A DNA stretch of 64,000 nucleotides from assembly GCA_963678705.1 (NCBI GenBank), contig OY783217.1, positions 7,068,001-7,132,000 of the forward strand, in the 5' to 3' direction. The position numbers were made by a program, and so were the translations under genes. The notes under the pieces were generated by a model. That model searched no databases. It was given only the letters and a program-made list of their open reading frames with translations, and had not been told where the DNA came from. Of this stretch, positions 1 through 13,413 are shown piece by piece. The first letter of the stretch is position 1. The number at the start of each line of letters is the position of its first letter. The stretch is from Panorpa germanica (Eukaryota > Arthropoda > Insecta > Mecoptera > Panorpidae).

Positions 1-940
1 ATCTTCATTTACTGTAGTCTATATATGGATCCAGAAGGTGGTCCTGCTCATGACTACACGAGAAAAAAAGAAGAAAAAAATGTATCTCATTTTGTCTTGA
101 AATTAGAAAAAAAAATAAAAATCTTTCTAAAATTGAAACACCTTAAGATGTTTTTATCTACCATGACCACAATTTTTCAAATATTTCTGATTTGTTTTTT
201 GTATCGGCAACCTAAATAGCACTGCTATCCACCACAACCATTAAAAATCCCAGAATGTTAGTAGTTTTTACACAAAAATCAATCCAAATTATTTTTTTCC
301 CTAAAATTTTTAAAGATTTTTACTTTCAGTCCACTTTAACTCATCGTGGTGTAAAAAAAAAGTATGAACACTACTATGGCAAGGTTTTTTAAAAATTGGC
401 GCAACTCTTCAGGATTCCAGTTATTCAGATGTTATGAAAATCCACCCCAAAATACCTAAGTAATTATTTTGTAAACGTCAAGACAACTAAGTAGTTACAA
501 ACATACATATATAAATTCAAGGTTAACTTATTATACGGTAAATTATTCTGTTCATTATCTATTTATTCCATTAGCTAATATAAATCATTGCTTTCATACA
601 ATAAGACAGTAATAATTTTAAATAAAAACTTTCAAATGAAGAAATATAATCTCACAATAATATTCAAGGCTAAAACCGCAACAAGAATCAAAACAAAAAA
701 ATTCAAATTTAAAAAATAATGATGTAACCCGTATGGAAAGTTTATTTTATTAAAAAACTTGCAAGCTACATAACCTGAGGGTAATTCGAGATTGCCAGAA
801 GGTTCGTTTTGTAAACAAAACAAAACGGTATATTGAAATTAGTTTCCAATCACATTTTAATACCATCGTTCAAAGTTAAGTTTAATTTACATTTGAGAGA
901 GAGGTGTTTTTTGCAAATATGAAAGAGGTAGAGAACTCAC
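1..940. other. Intronic sequence of the NKCC gene, no exon seen
   Basis: This is the left part of the intron following the exon at 941-1055. It is AT-rich, with only short ORFs that have no recognisable motif. I see no transporter helix exon on the minus strand. Confidence 0.5.
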
Positions 941-3900
941 CTTATTTGACAACGTTGCATTGTGCAGCTCGTCCAAGGTTGGTCTGTACGCCGCCTGGAT
1001 GGACATGATGTTCCTGTAGTTGTCCAGACGAGGGAGTGCCTCACGCGTGAAATGTCTGTAAATAAACATAGGTTATATATAATAACTACGAGTATACCAT
1101 TCTCAACGTTTTCTATCTACTAAAGCGAATAATTCGTATCCACAGAACACTGTTACTTCAATTTCTAAATCAAATGTTCTGCTAACCATTTTATTGCTAT
1201 TATAATCATAGAATGAAGTTTTTTTAGGTTATTTTTTAGGATTAGTAGAGTCATAGAAAAACCTTTTTCACCTCTGAAATAATGTTATAGGGACCATAAA
1301 TAAAGTTACCTAAAGCTTTTGCCATATTTTGTGTCATAACTAGCAGCTGTGTCGGTAGCTGCACCCCCCAAAAGATTGGCATCATCATCTTCGCTCTCGG
1401 TTTCACGATCATGATCCGAAGTCACCTGAAACCAAATATATTTTATTAAGAATATTACTTACAATCAAATAATATGAATCAATTTTTTATATATCTTAGA
1501 AGAGAGTTTTAAGTACTTAAAGAAAGTCACCTGCAACAAACTGTTTTTTGTCAGGTTTAAACTATGATACACGAAAACAAAAAGCGCTTTTTAAAAAGAA
1601 CAAAAAGAGCAAACGCACAAATCTACAAAATAATTTCGGGTTTGAGTCCGTGGTTGAAGCGGTTTGAATCCTGTATAGTTTCGCCACTATTTATAAGGGG
1701 TTATTTTTATAAAAAAATTCCAATGTTGTTATGTAACATAGTTCTTATAAATTATAAAAACCTTATGCATACCTCTCATAGGACTTATAAGTAATTTATA
1801 ATATGCCTCTTTCAAATGAGTGTTGTTCAGGTAAAGATAATAAATCAATATATGAGAATAACTTCATTTAGGTAAGTACACAAAAGTTTCACGGAAATAA
1901 ATAATTAATACTACAACTACTATAAAGATTGAAGTCGAAGTAGTGTTGAATACTTATCAGTGTTGTGGTCAAGGACTTGGACACGAGGCAAGGCGAGGCG
2001 AGACGAGGACTATATTGTAGGAAACTTATTACTTGTTGCGATATATTGGATTACATCACGTGTACTTCCGTAAACTGTCTCCCAGTCAGCTATCATGCTA
2101 GTGTCATATTTCTTATTTGACCAATGTACATATTTACATCCTTTTTTCATGTCAAAAGTATTTGATATAAACAACAAAATTATTCGAAATTAATAAATGT
2201 ATATGTATGATATTATTTTTAATTTTGTAATTTTTGAAGTTTTAGATAGAAAGGTAAAAGTAAAGTAAAAAAAAATTAAAGTAAAAGTTTTATTTGAATT
2301 AACTTCAAAAAAGTAGGACTCATTTGATCATAAAAAAATATCTGGCAGTGGTGTAGTTCACATATATAAGGCTACAAACACTATAAAAATTACCTACATA
2401 GAAAATGTATTCATTGATAGGACTCCGCATCGGAAAGAGGCCGACATTAAAAAAAATATATAATAAGACTTTATTAATTAATTATATTAATAGTCTGAAT
2501 TAGCTTGTTGAGCTAGTAAGTGCGTAACTGCACAGCAAGCCAACTTTCTGCCTTGAGGTACTATCTATATTTTGTATTCAGAAAAAAAGATTTTATGAGA
2601 AATATTGTGAAGGTCGGAACACCACAGGTTCAAACGAAGAATACCCGCATGTACATGACCAATATTCCGTTGCTCCAAATGTTTAATTTTGGATTCGGAT
2701 ATATCTATTAAGGTTAAGATACCTGACGTTATTTAGCTACTATTTTTAGCAGAAAATATATAACTTTATAATTTTTATATCACTTCTTAAAATATGTCTG
2801 ATTCAAAACAAATAATTTGTTGTGTTAAATTACATTTTTGATTGTATAAAGCGTTCAAAATTATTCCTGAATTTAATGACAAAATTTGGAAAATCATTTA
2901 ACGAACCCTGGGGCGTTGAAAATAAAAAATAAAGTAAAAAACATTGTACTTTATACAGATTGTGATAATAATTACGCAACCTTTAAGTTCAAATCACTGT
3001 TCAACTAATACATAATTAATATTCATAATAAATCGTTCAATTATTTTGAGTGAGTGTTGACACGTTTTGCACATCACGTGTAAATTGCTAATACCTCGCT
3101 TAAATAGCGTCAAACAAAAGTAAGAAGTGTCACTCCTATTGAATGGATCTATTTATAATTTTATTAAACAACAGACTATATTAGGCTACAACCATTTTGT
3201 ATTTATACTTAACGACTTATTCAAATTAAATATTTATTTTGAGCGTTCTTTAAAATTTTCCATTCGTATTCAGGCAGTTGTAACTAGACACAATCGATTT
3301 CGAATCAGACAATTTTGTCAGGGTTTAGGGCCCGCTGGAGGCTTAATACGGGGCTGTATGTACTCATATTTAGCCTTGTACTGTTAACATAATAATAAGC
3401 CAATTGCAATTGCAATTTTCATTACAAGTCATTATTCAGTGGAGGCAAGTAGCGGAACGGTCGTCGCCTCGATGTACCTGCTATGGGCCCCGGGTCCCAG
3501 GCACTGGTCTCTAGGCATCAGGCTCCATATTGTACACGATATAATGAGTTTATGACACCTAGCAAATATAATTATTGTCTTGAAATCATATTCTCAGAAT
3601 TATTGTTATAATAATGATACGTGTGCAAAATATTGAGTTAAATAAACAATCATCGTATACCTAAACAATTAAAAGTTATCGTGCTTTAGCTTTAGCACTA
3701 ATTGCAAACGTAGAACCTCTACGCTTATAAACAGGCCTACATGGAGGATTATGGTATGGATGAACTTCCGGCCGGTTGTGATAATGACACATACATCTTA
3801 TTTTCTATGAAATTTTGATATGCAATATATATAATTGTGTTTTATATTGAAATGAATAGTATATAAAGACACAACATGCATGTGCGGTCCTGACTGAACT

Positions 3901-6900
3901 TGACATATTATGCCACATGCAAAACGTAAATATTGACTTAAGCACAATGTTTATGGTAATTAGATGCTTAGATAACAAAGATGATGATGGAGCTCTAAAT
4001 TAAGAGAAACAATAGGCAGAATAAGAAGACAATGGTAAACTAAGGTATGGCGAAAGCAATGAAGAATATGCATTAATTTTGTGAGTTTAAAATATAATTT
4101 TCTTGGTTAAAAAAGTTGCAAATAAAAGTTGAATTTTAATGGACTTGTGTCCTATGTCTTAATTTCTAAAACTGTATTATATATTGATAAAGTGGGTTAC
4201 TAGAACCTCAAATGTCCAAATATTTTTAATAACTCCTTATATTTCAGGAGATATTAACAATTAAAAAAGTCATTTTTTCTCTCTAGTTATTAAAGGGATC
4301 AACGTTGTACACATTCCAATTGCATGTGACATCATCACAAGCGCTAGTTGCTATCTCTTTTATACAACAGAGTGTACAGGTTACCAATCTTACAGCTCAT
4401 AAATTCCAATATTATGTCTGCCGTAACAGGGTTAAATAAAATAAAAACTTATTATTCTTTGACTTGACTTGATTATTTCGACTACCAACAGCTACAAAAC
4501 GGCCGACCATTTCTAGCGCTAAAACTACAATTCAAATTTTTAATTAGTATACAAGCCCATTGGACACAAGCCCATTGAATAGAACTGATAAACATAAATG
4601 GAGATTATGTAAATGAATTGTGAATAGGTAACATGGAAGTCTGCATAAGACTTAACAAAAAGTGCAAGCAGATATATATGTTGCACCACCTTGAAAACAA
4701 GTCACTGCGACATCTATGAAATATAACCTAATAGAAATTTAATCTCTACTGATAAACTCTATAAGCAGTGGCATCGAGGGACACCGGTGAGTTGTGAACA
4801 AATTGTGAGCTGACATATGGGCCACTGTAAATTCTCCTTTTATAATCCAGTGAACTTGGACACGCTTAATGGTTAAGTAAATTGGCTATATACATCATAT
4901 TCGATTTGATATTGATTAAAAATAGTGAATGTTAAAATAATTATTGACTTTTGATTGAAAGAACCCTACCAGAAGTTCTGACTGACCATTTGACATATTA
5001 CATTAAAAACATACAATTATTTTAACAAGCTATTTAATATAAGCTATAAATTTTTTATTGTATGAAAAATATATATATTTGTAAACTTATCTTTTATAGT
5101 CTCTTATCTCCAAAAATAGAGTTTAAATATCCCTTATCATATACAAGTTAAATATTAATTATTTTTTAATACTCATACATCAATAGTAAGCCATTCAGAT
5201 TGTAATTGTTTGTTTAATTTAAATCGACGAACCGCCAATATTCCCACTATAAATTGATTACCTTATAATACATAAACCAGAGCGCACCAAAAATGATGTC
5301 AATATTTGATATTTATTAACGACTAATTTGTAATGAGTAATAAGATAAAGCGAGTACTTGGAAAAACACTCTCTTAAGACGTGTGAATCATTCCTTGCTC
5401 ATTTTTATGCTCTAAGTTTAAAATTCTATTCATTTATGGTGAGATTATAATACTGTCACAGATTTGACTCGCATTTTACAATTATTACTTGGTTTCGACT
5501 AGAAATAGAACACAAAAAAAGTTGGACTGTTCTGCGAGTTCAAAAAAGATACAAAAAGAAAGCGGCACTTTTTTAAATAGAAAATACTATTAATTGCGAT
5601 AAGATGGAGATAAATCTAAATATTATAAAATCACTACATTTTAAATATGAGGCCCTCCGCACACGACGCGACTGGTTGCAAACCTTAGCCCGAATCTGCC
5701 CGAAGCGAATGTGATTACAACTATGTTGTTAGTAAGAGATATAACGTGTATGCGAGTGAAATAAAACACGAGGAAAGGCATACGAGTCGACTGATTGCAA
5801 ACTAAGCGAGAAACGAAGTTAACAACGAAAACGAGCACGAGCCATGTCGAGCCGTGTATCGTGACTCTATAGAATTTTTAACAATAGCAAAACAGGGGAT
5901 TCTATTGTGTTATATTTGATTGTATGTATGTATTTAAATATTTTTCAATAGTATTCGTAAACATCTCTGTTGATGAAACCAACAGTCCCCTGCGACCGAG
6001 AAATCTAGTAATAGTGAATATATCCTCAAAACCAATTTAAAATCAGTTTAGTTACGTTCGTGCCGTGTGTTTTATTTCACTCGTAAACACGTCCGTTCTT
6101 TTACTAACAACATAGTTGTAATGACATTCGGTTCGGGCAGATTCGGGGCTAATGATTGCACCCAGTCGTGTCGTGTGCTGAGGGCCTTCTTCTGCCGAAA
6201 GCATAGAATTTTAACACATTGATTTTTATAATATGCAATAAGATGCAATCTGTATAATGTGTAATCTGAGTTCCTAAAAAAATATATTACTACTGTGTTC
6301 TAAATTTTAATAACAAATAATTAGTTAAAAATGTTTATTATTGAAAACATTTCAGTTTTAGTAACTCATATAAAGTTGGCAGTAAGGACAAATTATTTCA
6401 TTATCAAGTTCATTCTTGCGATATGAATCTGCTTATCGTAATGTTTAACACAGCGTGAAATTTAATACAGCTACAGAATTCTTTAAAATTCATTTTATGC
6501 ATTCGTATTTTTAATGAAAATATTTACTAATGAACGTATTTAAAAAGAAAAAAAAAACTGCTTTTAAAAAACGGTGGCCTTTCTTATGAAGTCTTATTTT
6601 TATATAATATTTACGTTTAGGAACAACCAATTTATTAAAATACGACTAGATACAATGGAATTTTATGAGAGACCGAAAAAAAAAGAATATTTGCCGACAA
6701 CTTAGTTCATTTTTGAGTGTATACCATTGAGGTTTAGTACCTTTTGCAAATTTTATTAAAATTCAAAAGTTGCGCTATGCCTTTTTATTATTATTTTCTT
6801 TTCTCAATAGTAACTTCTCCAGAGTTTGTTTGGATATAAGAAATATTGATAGATGACAGATTTAAATCTAAAATTTAATTATTTCTTTTCACAGCTGACC

Positions 6901-7451
6901 AATATTTATGCAAATTATGAGATAAATAATACGAAACTTTTACACTCACAACAAAGAGTTTGTGATCTGTCATGTACTTACTATGTCTCTCTAAAATCAA
7001 ACTTGCATTCAAACAAATTAAATCTAGAAATTATCGAGTCACTTTTAGTGAAGAAACAAATGAACTGAGTAAAATTGATTCCTCACTTTTAAAACATAAA
7101 TAAAAAGTTATTTCTTACCTGGAACCTAGTAGCGGCATGGACATCTCTAAACCTGGACGGTTTATCAACATCTCGAAAACTGCTCTTAGTAGCAACAAAT
7201 CTATTGGGGTTTGAGATAATTTTAGTAGTTTCCGAATCTTCAGGAAATATATCATCTTCATCAGCAACACCAGCTTCCACGTCTTTATTAACACCACCAC
7301 CGCCGTTTTTATTTTGTTCAGAATTTATACCATTTTTATCACCAACTTTATTAACCTGAAACCGATTTTTCTTATCTAATGTTCCTAACTCGATTCCTAA
7401 ACCTACTGAGTTGTTTACATCAGTATCTTCATTACTGACATTGAGAGACAT
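941..7451 (-). CDS. Ncc69: Na-K-2Cl cotransporter (NKCC / Ncc69-like, SLC12A1/2 family), N-terminal part, gene continues past the left edge
   Basis: Partial gene on the minus strand with coding exons 7119-7451, 1310-1425 and 941-1055. Junctions are GT-AG and phases agree (0, then AG joined to A). Only the cytosolic N-terminus is in the window, about 188 residues; the 12-helix transporter core must lie left of position 1. Two RFQV motifs, at about residues 30-33 and 109-112, match the RFxV docking site for SPAK/OSR1 (fly Fray) kinases. The second is completed across the first splice junction. The third exon carries HFTREALPRLDNYR and RPTLDELH, which align with the regulatory phospho-Thr block and following segment of NKCC1. 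A Ser before RHFT sits where vertebrates have a regulatory Thr. The family moves Na, K and Cl into cells and is activated by WNK-SPAK phosphorylation of this region. The first exon is Asn/Gly/Asp-rich and poorly conserved. NKCC identity is strong; the exact paralog is less certain. Confidence 0.85.
4138..4576. mobile_element. MITE family A, copy 1 (internally deleted)
   Basis: The interval starts with AATGGACTTGTG and ends with CACAAGCCCATT, the inverted complement apart from one base. Its body matches copies at 12355-13002 and 18938-19541, for example CCTATGTCTTAATTT near the left end and ACCATTTCTAGCGCTAAAAC near the right. It is shorter than the other two copies and has a duplicated right tip (AAGCCCATTGGACACAAGCC). 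It has no coding capacity. Confidence 0.75.
5650..6187. mobile_element. Foldback-type non-autonomous element with about 125-bp inverted repeats
   Basis: The left arm begins AGGCCCTCCGCACACGACG. The right end is GAGGGCCT preceded by the complement of nearly the same sequence. The arms share several blocks in inverted order, including CCGAATCTGCCCGAA and ACTATGTTGTTAGTAA. The arms span about 5650-5775 and 6055-6187, with a spacer of about 280 bp. I found no clear target duplication and no transposase. Confidence 0.7.
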
Positions 7452-8899
7452 TTTTGTAAATATTAATTACTATAAAAATATATTAATTTAAAAATACCAT
7501 ACTAAAATAAGTCATATATTGTATAAAAGTATATTTAAAAAATATAATAGAAACACTTTACAGTCATATCAATATATTGTTTTATTTTTATTTTAGAAAA
7601 TAACTGACATTTATTTTTGTTTTTATTTTTTTTTTATATGCACGTGTTTTTTTAACAACAATATTGAGATTAGAACCGGCGTGTTTTTTGCAGAAGGTTT
7701 CACTGTACTTAATCCACACCGGGCAAGTGTTAGAAGCTAACTAACTATCTTACTATCGCACTGTTGCTTTGCTCCAGCGTAAAACTGGTCGGCACCCGAC
7801 AATACACGCTTTCCCCCCTATAACGACCAGCTATAGAACCTATAGAGTTGCGCCAATGCAAAATGAATTGTATTATTATATAATATGTATAGTACATACT
7901 TGTACCGAGTTGAGTACAAAACTTGAAAATCTACACGCACTAATGCGGTGTAGTGAAGTCTTCATGATCGGAACCAACTTTGTGTTGTGATAATAGAATG
8001 CTTTAAATTCGGTTTTTAAAATAGATTAAAAACATGAAGATTTCATTAGATGATTAAGCACACACAGGTTTGTCTTTCACCTGCACCTAGAATTATATTT
8101 CTAGAAGGGACAGTTAGTATCAACAATACCCCAGACTTCTGTTTTCTGATCCTAAGCTGAAGATTTACTCTTTCTTAATTTGCCCTATGTAATGAAATTG
8201 AAGGTAATCGTAAAAATTGGAAAACCATATTAATTTAAACTAGTTAGAGTGAGTTTGGCACGTCTATTGATCCCTAGCTGATCCTGTGGGGCATTTTGTG
8301 TTCAGTCTGAATTTTACATTTATTTATTTCAGCGAGCTGAAAAAATTCAGTCCATTGCTGTCACCCTTGCTTTGCAGAGAAGAAATTCTCTATTCGCTTC
8401 GTCACTTCCCTTGGTATGTTTTTTCCGTTTTGCTTCCTCCTGTTTCTCCGACACTTTCTTATCTGTGCCATTCATCTTCTTCCCTCTCACTCCACTAGCA
8501 ACAGCTCCTCCATGCTTTCTTCCACTTTCCACCTACTTATAATATGCTCCAGCTTTTCCTTCTCCGAGTGAAGTTTTATTTTTGTACTTCATCGTAATTC
8601 TTTCCAATATATATTTAACTTCATTTATTTCTATACAACGATAAGTCCGCCTACGCCTAATCTGGCACTGTGTTTTACGATGTGGAACCATTTCAGGACT
8701 TATTATAAGTTTAGAAACTTCCTAAAAGTCTTCAGGTAACAATTTCTTCCAAAATATCAATAACAAATATTTGCAAACATATTAAACAATGTCGCCCGTG
8801 ATAATGGAGTTGCTTTGTGCCAATTTTATAATACCTATAATTTGGTGTGTACCCTTTTCTCTTTGAGTTTTGAATTTTGAAGCAAACCACAAGTGCAGT
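7452..8899. other. Upstream region of the NKCC gene, no confirmed gene
   Basis: This presumably holds the NKCC 5' UTR and promoter, but I could not place a transcription start. A less AT-rich patch at about 8340-8580 reads as open frames on the minus strand, including a Lys/Glu-rich stretch, followed by AATAAATAAA on that strand. It may be a coding remnant and is not recognised. Confidence 0.4.
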
Positions 8900-9095
8900 C
8901 AGAGCCGCATTTAGAGGTGTGGAGACCCTGGGGCAACGAAAGAGTGGAGGCTCCTAATAATTTTTCGAATAAACGGAAAAAGATTTCCGGCAAGTCTATC
9001 AAAAATGTATTGCTTTTATCTCTATTGTGGGGGCCCCTCTTTTGTGGACGCTCTGGGGCAGCAGCCCCGCTTATCCTCTCTCAAATCCAGGCCTG
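8900..9095. mobile_element. hAT-type MITE (196 bp) with 8-bp target duplication
   Basis: The left end is CAGAGCCGCATTTAGAG. The right end reads, in complement, CAGGCCTGGATTTGAGAG, a matching imperfect terminal repeat. The element is flanked on both sides by AGTGCAGT (8892-8899 and 9096-9103), an exact 8-bp duplication as expected of the hAT superfamily. It has no transposase and must have been mobilised in trans. Confidence 0.85.
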
Positions 9096-9103
9096 AGTGC
9101 AGT

Positions 9104-12100
9104 ATTATTTGAATTTTAAAATACAAAAATTAACTGACAAATCTTAACAAATTTAGAATTTGAAATTATTTTTTTCCGGTTAAACGGTATCTGATGTTGG
9201 GACAGGTAATAGTTGTCTGTGGTTAAGTGTTTTAAGTTCATTGTTCTTTAAAAGTAAGTAAAATGTGTCGTTAAATTATATTATTGTATACTTTAATGCT
9301 CCCTTTATTCCTTTATGTTTTAAAGTCCTATATACTTTATTTTTAATGCTAACTCTCTTGTAGGAGATAATGGAAACGTGGCATCAGTGATCTTTTATGG
9401 TAAGCGTCCTCAGGTCCAAGCATGGCTCAATTTATCGTATGAAACATGAAAGTGAAGGGAAGCAGAACAGAAGGCATCTGCAACAAGCACTATGGTTTTC
9501 AGAGGTACCTGTATGTTTAGTCGTATTATCAATAATTCCCTCCTGCTTTCCTTCTGGTTCACATTTTATACAATTGATCCATTGCGAACCATGCAGATAA
9601 GTTGCTCTGATAACTTACCTTAAACATGACGTAGGTTTTATCTCTTTAATTTGCTTGGCCTTAAAACTACACTTTTAATAGCCTGGGAAATAACTTTATC
9701 AATATAAAACACAACTTCATAGACGACTAAAGACGCAAGTCAATTGGAAACAAGAAAAACATAATCTTAGAATACCAGTTGTACAACTATCTATTTTTAA
9801 AACCGATATAGATTACTATAACTTTACAAACACCACAACCGCAAGCCCCATAAAAAACAATATTCATTTCAAAGAAAATAAAACATTTATGCAAATATAT
9901 TCATAACTTTATAAAACTGTAAACTGACTATGCAAGTTCTTGCATTCAAGAATATTATTCTTTCATGGTTTATAAATACAGTTCTCTTCCTGTCTCTCTC
10001 TTTCTTCTTTTGTCTTATGTACACTCCTTTCTTAACTTCTATTTATATAACTATTCACTTCATTTTTATCCATTTTTAATTTAATATTTTTATGCAATAT
10101 TATTAGTCATGTTAAAACAATAACATTTATTTGTATTCAATATTCAATTAGCTTTGCAGGGCCGGCACGTTTTTAGGATTATGCATTTTCATAGAAGGTA
10201 ATTGACAGAGTCAGTAACGGATCTACGATTTTTTGATATTAGCGTCTCCCAACCCCCGTACATAGTTCGAATTTTTCTAAAAAAAAATTTTAAATTTCCC
10301 TTTTCTTATTGGTGAAAAAAATAAAGTCGAAAAAAAGAAATATGATAGGTTACTTGTCGCTGACAATCTTCATGAGGACTAAAAAAAAATCATTTTCTCC
10401 AATTTTTCGCGTCCCCATGAATTATTAGTATCCCGCTTTGACCCCCCCGCCCCCTTCCAAAGATACAGGCTTGGACAGAGTAGTACATCTATATTATACA
10501 ATACTACAAACTCCTTTTTTAAAATTTGTGGAAATAACCTACAATTCACAAATTTTGCAATTTTTAATCATTTAGGCTTAAAATATTGAAAATGGTTTTA
10601 TTATTATACTAATTATACTAATAGCCTTAATAATTTACAATTTAAAAACACTGAAAATTATTTTTAAAGGAAATGGCTATAGTCATTAAGGCTGCTTTTA
10701 TCCAAAGACTACATAGTCTACATCACAGGGGTCCGCATAAAAAAAAAATTGTTTTATATAGATACATATTAAGTATTACTAATAGCGTCTGCTGAATATT
10801 TTCAGTAAGTTAAACTAACATTAACTTAAGTTAATCCTGTATGTCTCATGATCGTCTATGTGTATTATCAACTCTGTCTATTAAAAAGAGGATCTATTGA
10901 TAACGAAATTCGACAAAATTACGTCTTCTAAAGCAAGAAAAATCAATTCTTTTTATTAATAACACCGTCATTTGTCTTAAAGCGGTTTCACTTGTGTCAT
11001 TACCTTGATTGAAACTTGAAATTTCAAAATACTGAAAGAATAACTTTTATCAACCTTTCCACATTAATAATTTACAAAATTAGCCAGTGATTATTACTTA
11101 TTAATTCATATTATTTATCCTAAAAAGCGACAAAATTGACATTTTCTCAAGTGCACCACGTATATATGGACAAAAGCGGAATTTGTTTTTGCAGACGTAT
11201 TAAAATAAATACCGCTCTTGCAAAAACCTATTCTGACTCTGTGAATTTATCAAAAGTAAACAAATTCTTTCTTTTCTTTCATAAAATTTGTCTCTTTTAT
11301 ATCCGCTAACAAAGTAAGAACACCACTTTAAGTTTCTCAAAATTAAGAAATTAAAACTCAATTCCTGACAATGTCAATTTGAATTATTTCCAGTGATATT
11401 TGTTTGCCAGGCGAATAAATCATATTTGTGTGATTTTACTATGTCGTCCGCATGTCCAGTTTCAGCTTTTACAGCTGCCGCTCACTCAACGTTCACGCAT
11501 ATGTTCAAAAAACTGTTTTATCGGCTTTTAGTAGGGCTTACATGTGTGTATCAAACTAATAGTTACCAACACCCATTCAAGAAATAGCTGCAACAGTGAT
11601 ATATTAACCTCTGACTCACAAGCAATAAAAAATCAGAAAATACGTAGAATATTAGAAATTTACAAACAAATCAGGGTTAATAATTGCGTTGTGGATGATT
11701 CTTTACTGAATCTTTCAACACTACGAATCTGCCCAAAAATTAATGGAACTATTTAAAATTTGAATTTTTTTTTTTCCTTGCGAAACGCTGTCTGACGTCA
11801 TTCTACTAATTAAGTTATCAATTACACTAAAAATACTTCTTATAAATGTTAATATATATGTATAATAATTATATAAAGTATCGTGAATTAGACAAGCATT
11901 TACGTATTTATTTAGGACTCGTCCTTAACTACGTAGCTTGGTTAGTTGAATGGTGGGGGAGGGGATATGGTAGATAGCTAAGCACTCAAAGCTACGTAGG
12001 TGAAGCTTAGTAGTTCTACAATGAATAGATTTTTTGACAGCAAACATTTTTTTGCTTTTTTATGCCATTATTTTAATAAATTAAGTCACACGCAAGGAGG

Positions 12101-12354
12101 GGGGGGGGGCTTGTCCACAAATTGTGACAATTAAAGATTGATCATTTAAATCTGTACCTCTCTAAAATTTAGGGCACTGGTTATTTGTCTTAATTCTCTA
12201 TTAGTTAATCAGGATCTGGTAAGATTTAAACTCAAAAATATTATAATTGCCTCAAAGAAGCGTTGAAACGTTGTTGATTCAACTACAGACCTCGAAAAAT
12301 TCGGCTCAAATAGAATTTTGGTAATAATAACACCTTTCAGTACATTCTCTGCTA
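9104..12354. other. Gene-free, repeat-derived AT-rich sequence
   Basis: I see no exon pattern or recognisable protein. An orphan hAT-like tip (CAGGGCCGGCACG) starts at 10157. A G-run lies near 12100. The remaining short ORFs look random. Confidence 0.5.
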
Positions 12355-13002
12355 AATGGGCTTGTGCCCTATGTCTTAATTTATATAAAAGTGTACTACG
12401 TATATATTGATAAAGTGGTTTACTAAAACCTCAAATGATCAATTATTTTTTAATAACTCCTCATATTTCAGGAGATATTACCAATTAAAAAAGTCATTTT
12501 GTCTCTTTAATCATTAAAGGGATTCAACGTCTAGTGGCTATCTCTTTTATATGAGATATATTCTTGACAGAACTCTGACAAGTTTACAGGTTACCAACCT
12601 TACAGCTCATAAATCTCTGCTATATGTATTTATATATCAAAATATCAAATATTATTTACAGTTATTTCAAGGAACAATCAAATTTCAATATTATGTGTGC
12701 CTTAACAGGGTTAAATAAAATAAAAACGTATTATTCTTTGACTTGACTTGATTATTTCGACTACCAACGGCTACAAAACATTACCACAGCACTGACCTAC
12801 TCAACAAATAACTGACGTTAAAATGCATTCACGTCATACAAATATGCCCGACCATTTCTAGCGCTAAAACTACAATTCAAATTTTTAATTACTATATCTC
12901 CGTCAACATTTAGATATTTAATAAAATAGACACGCCAATACACATCAATTTCAATGAACAATTGAAAAATCGACCACTAAAAAATGAGGTCACAAGCCCA
13001 TT
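12355..13002. mobile_element. MITE family A, copy 2 (most complete, 648 bp)
   Basis: It is bounded by perfect 12-bp inverted ends, AATGGGCTTGTG at 12355-12366 and CACAAGCCCATT at 12991-13002. The interior aligns over most of its length with 4138-4576 and 18938-19541. No ORF of note is present. I could not settle a target duplication, so the superfamily is left open. Confidence 0.85.
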
Positions 13003-13413
13003 ACAAATTTATTGCTATCGGAAATTATTTAATAAAATCTGTGACTTTTGGTTTTGTGCATACCAGCATAAATTTTGATTTGATAGCGTACATATACATA
13101 TACATATAAAAAGATTACAGTTATCGCGTTCTATAAATAATGTTAAGGGGTATGAATAAAGTACTTATGCAATGTGTATATTAGGCAACGAATATGGGAA
13201 AGATTGGATTAATACACTTTCTTAACACTTACTATAGTTTACTAAGCTACGTACTTTCTTAGTGCTATTTTCAGTTTGGCTAACAAGTCAACTACGACAA
13301 GATTAATTTTTAAGTTCTTCCCGCTTCCGAGTAGGTGTCACTGGTGTCAATGATGTCAGTAATCAAGTCAACACGTGGGCGGTGTGTTCTATTTTGGTAT
13401 CAGAATCAATATA

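Larger units (their letters stand above)
1426..7118. other. First coding intron of the NKCC gene (5.7 kb), repeat-bearing
   Basis: Non-coding stretch between the first two coding exons. It contains one copy of the AATGGGCTTGTG-type MITE (4138-4576) and a foldback element with long inverted repeats (5650-6187). The short ORFs inside it have no known motif; the one at 5641-5838 lies mostly within a repeat arm. Confidence 0.6.

Noticed and set aside
1629..1685. tRNA-like wording (TTTGAATCCTG with upstream G-rich segment)
   Set aside because: No acceptor-stem or anticodon-arm pairing could be drawn.
3431..3540. tRNA-derived SINE-like stretch (AGCGGAACGGTCGTCGCC, GGGCCCCGGGTC)
   Set aside because: Box A/B spacing is unconvincing, there is no poly-A or target duplication, and no second copy was found.
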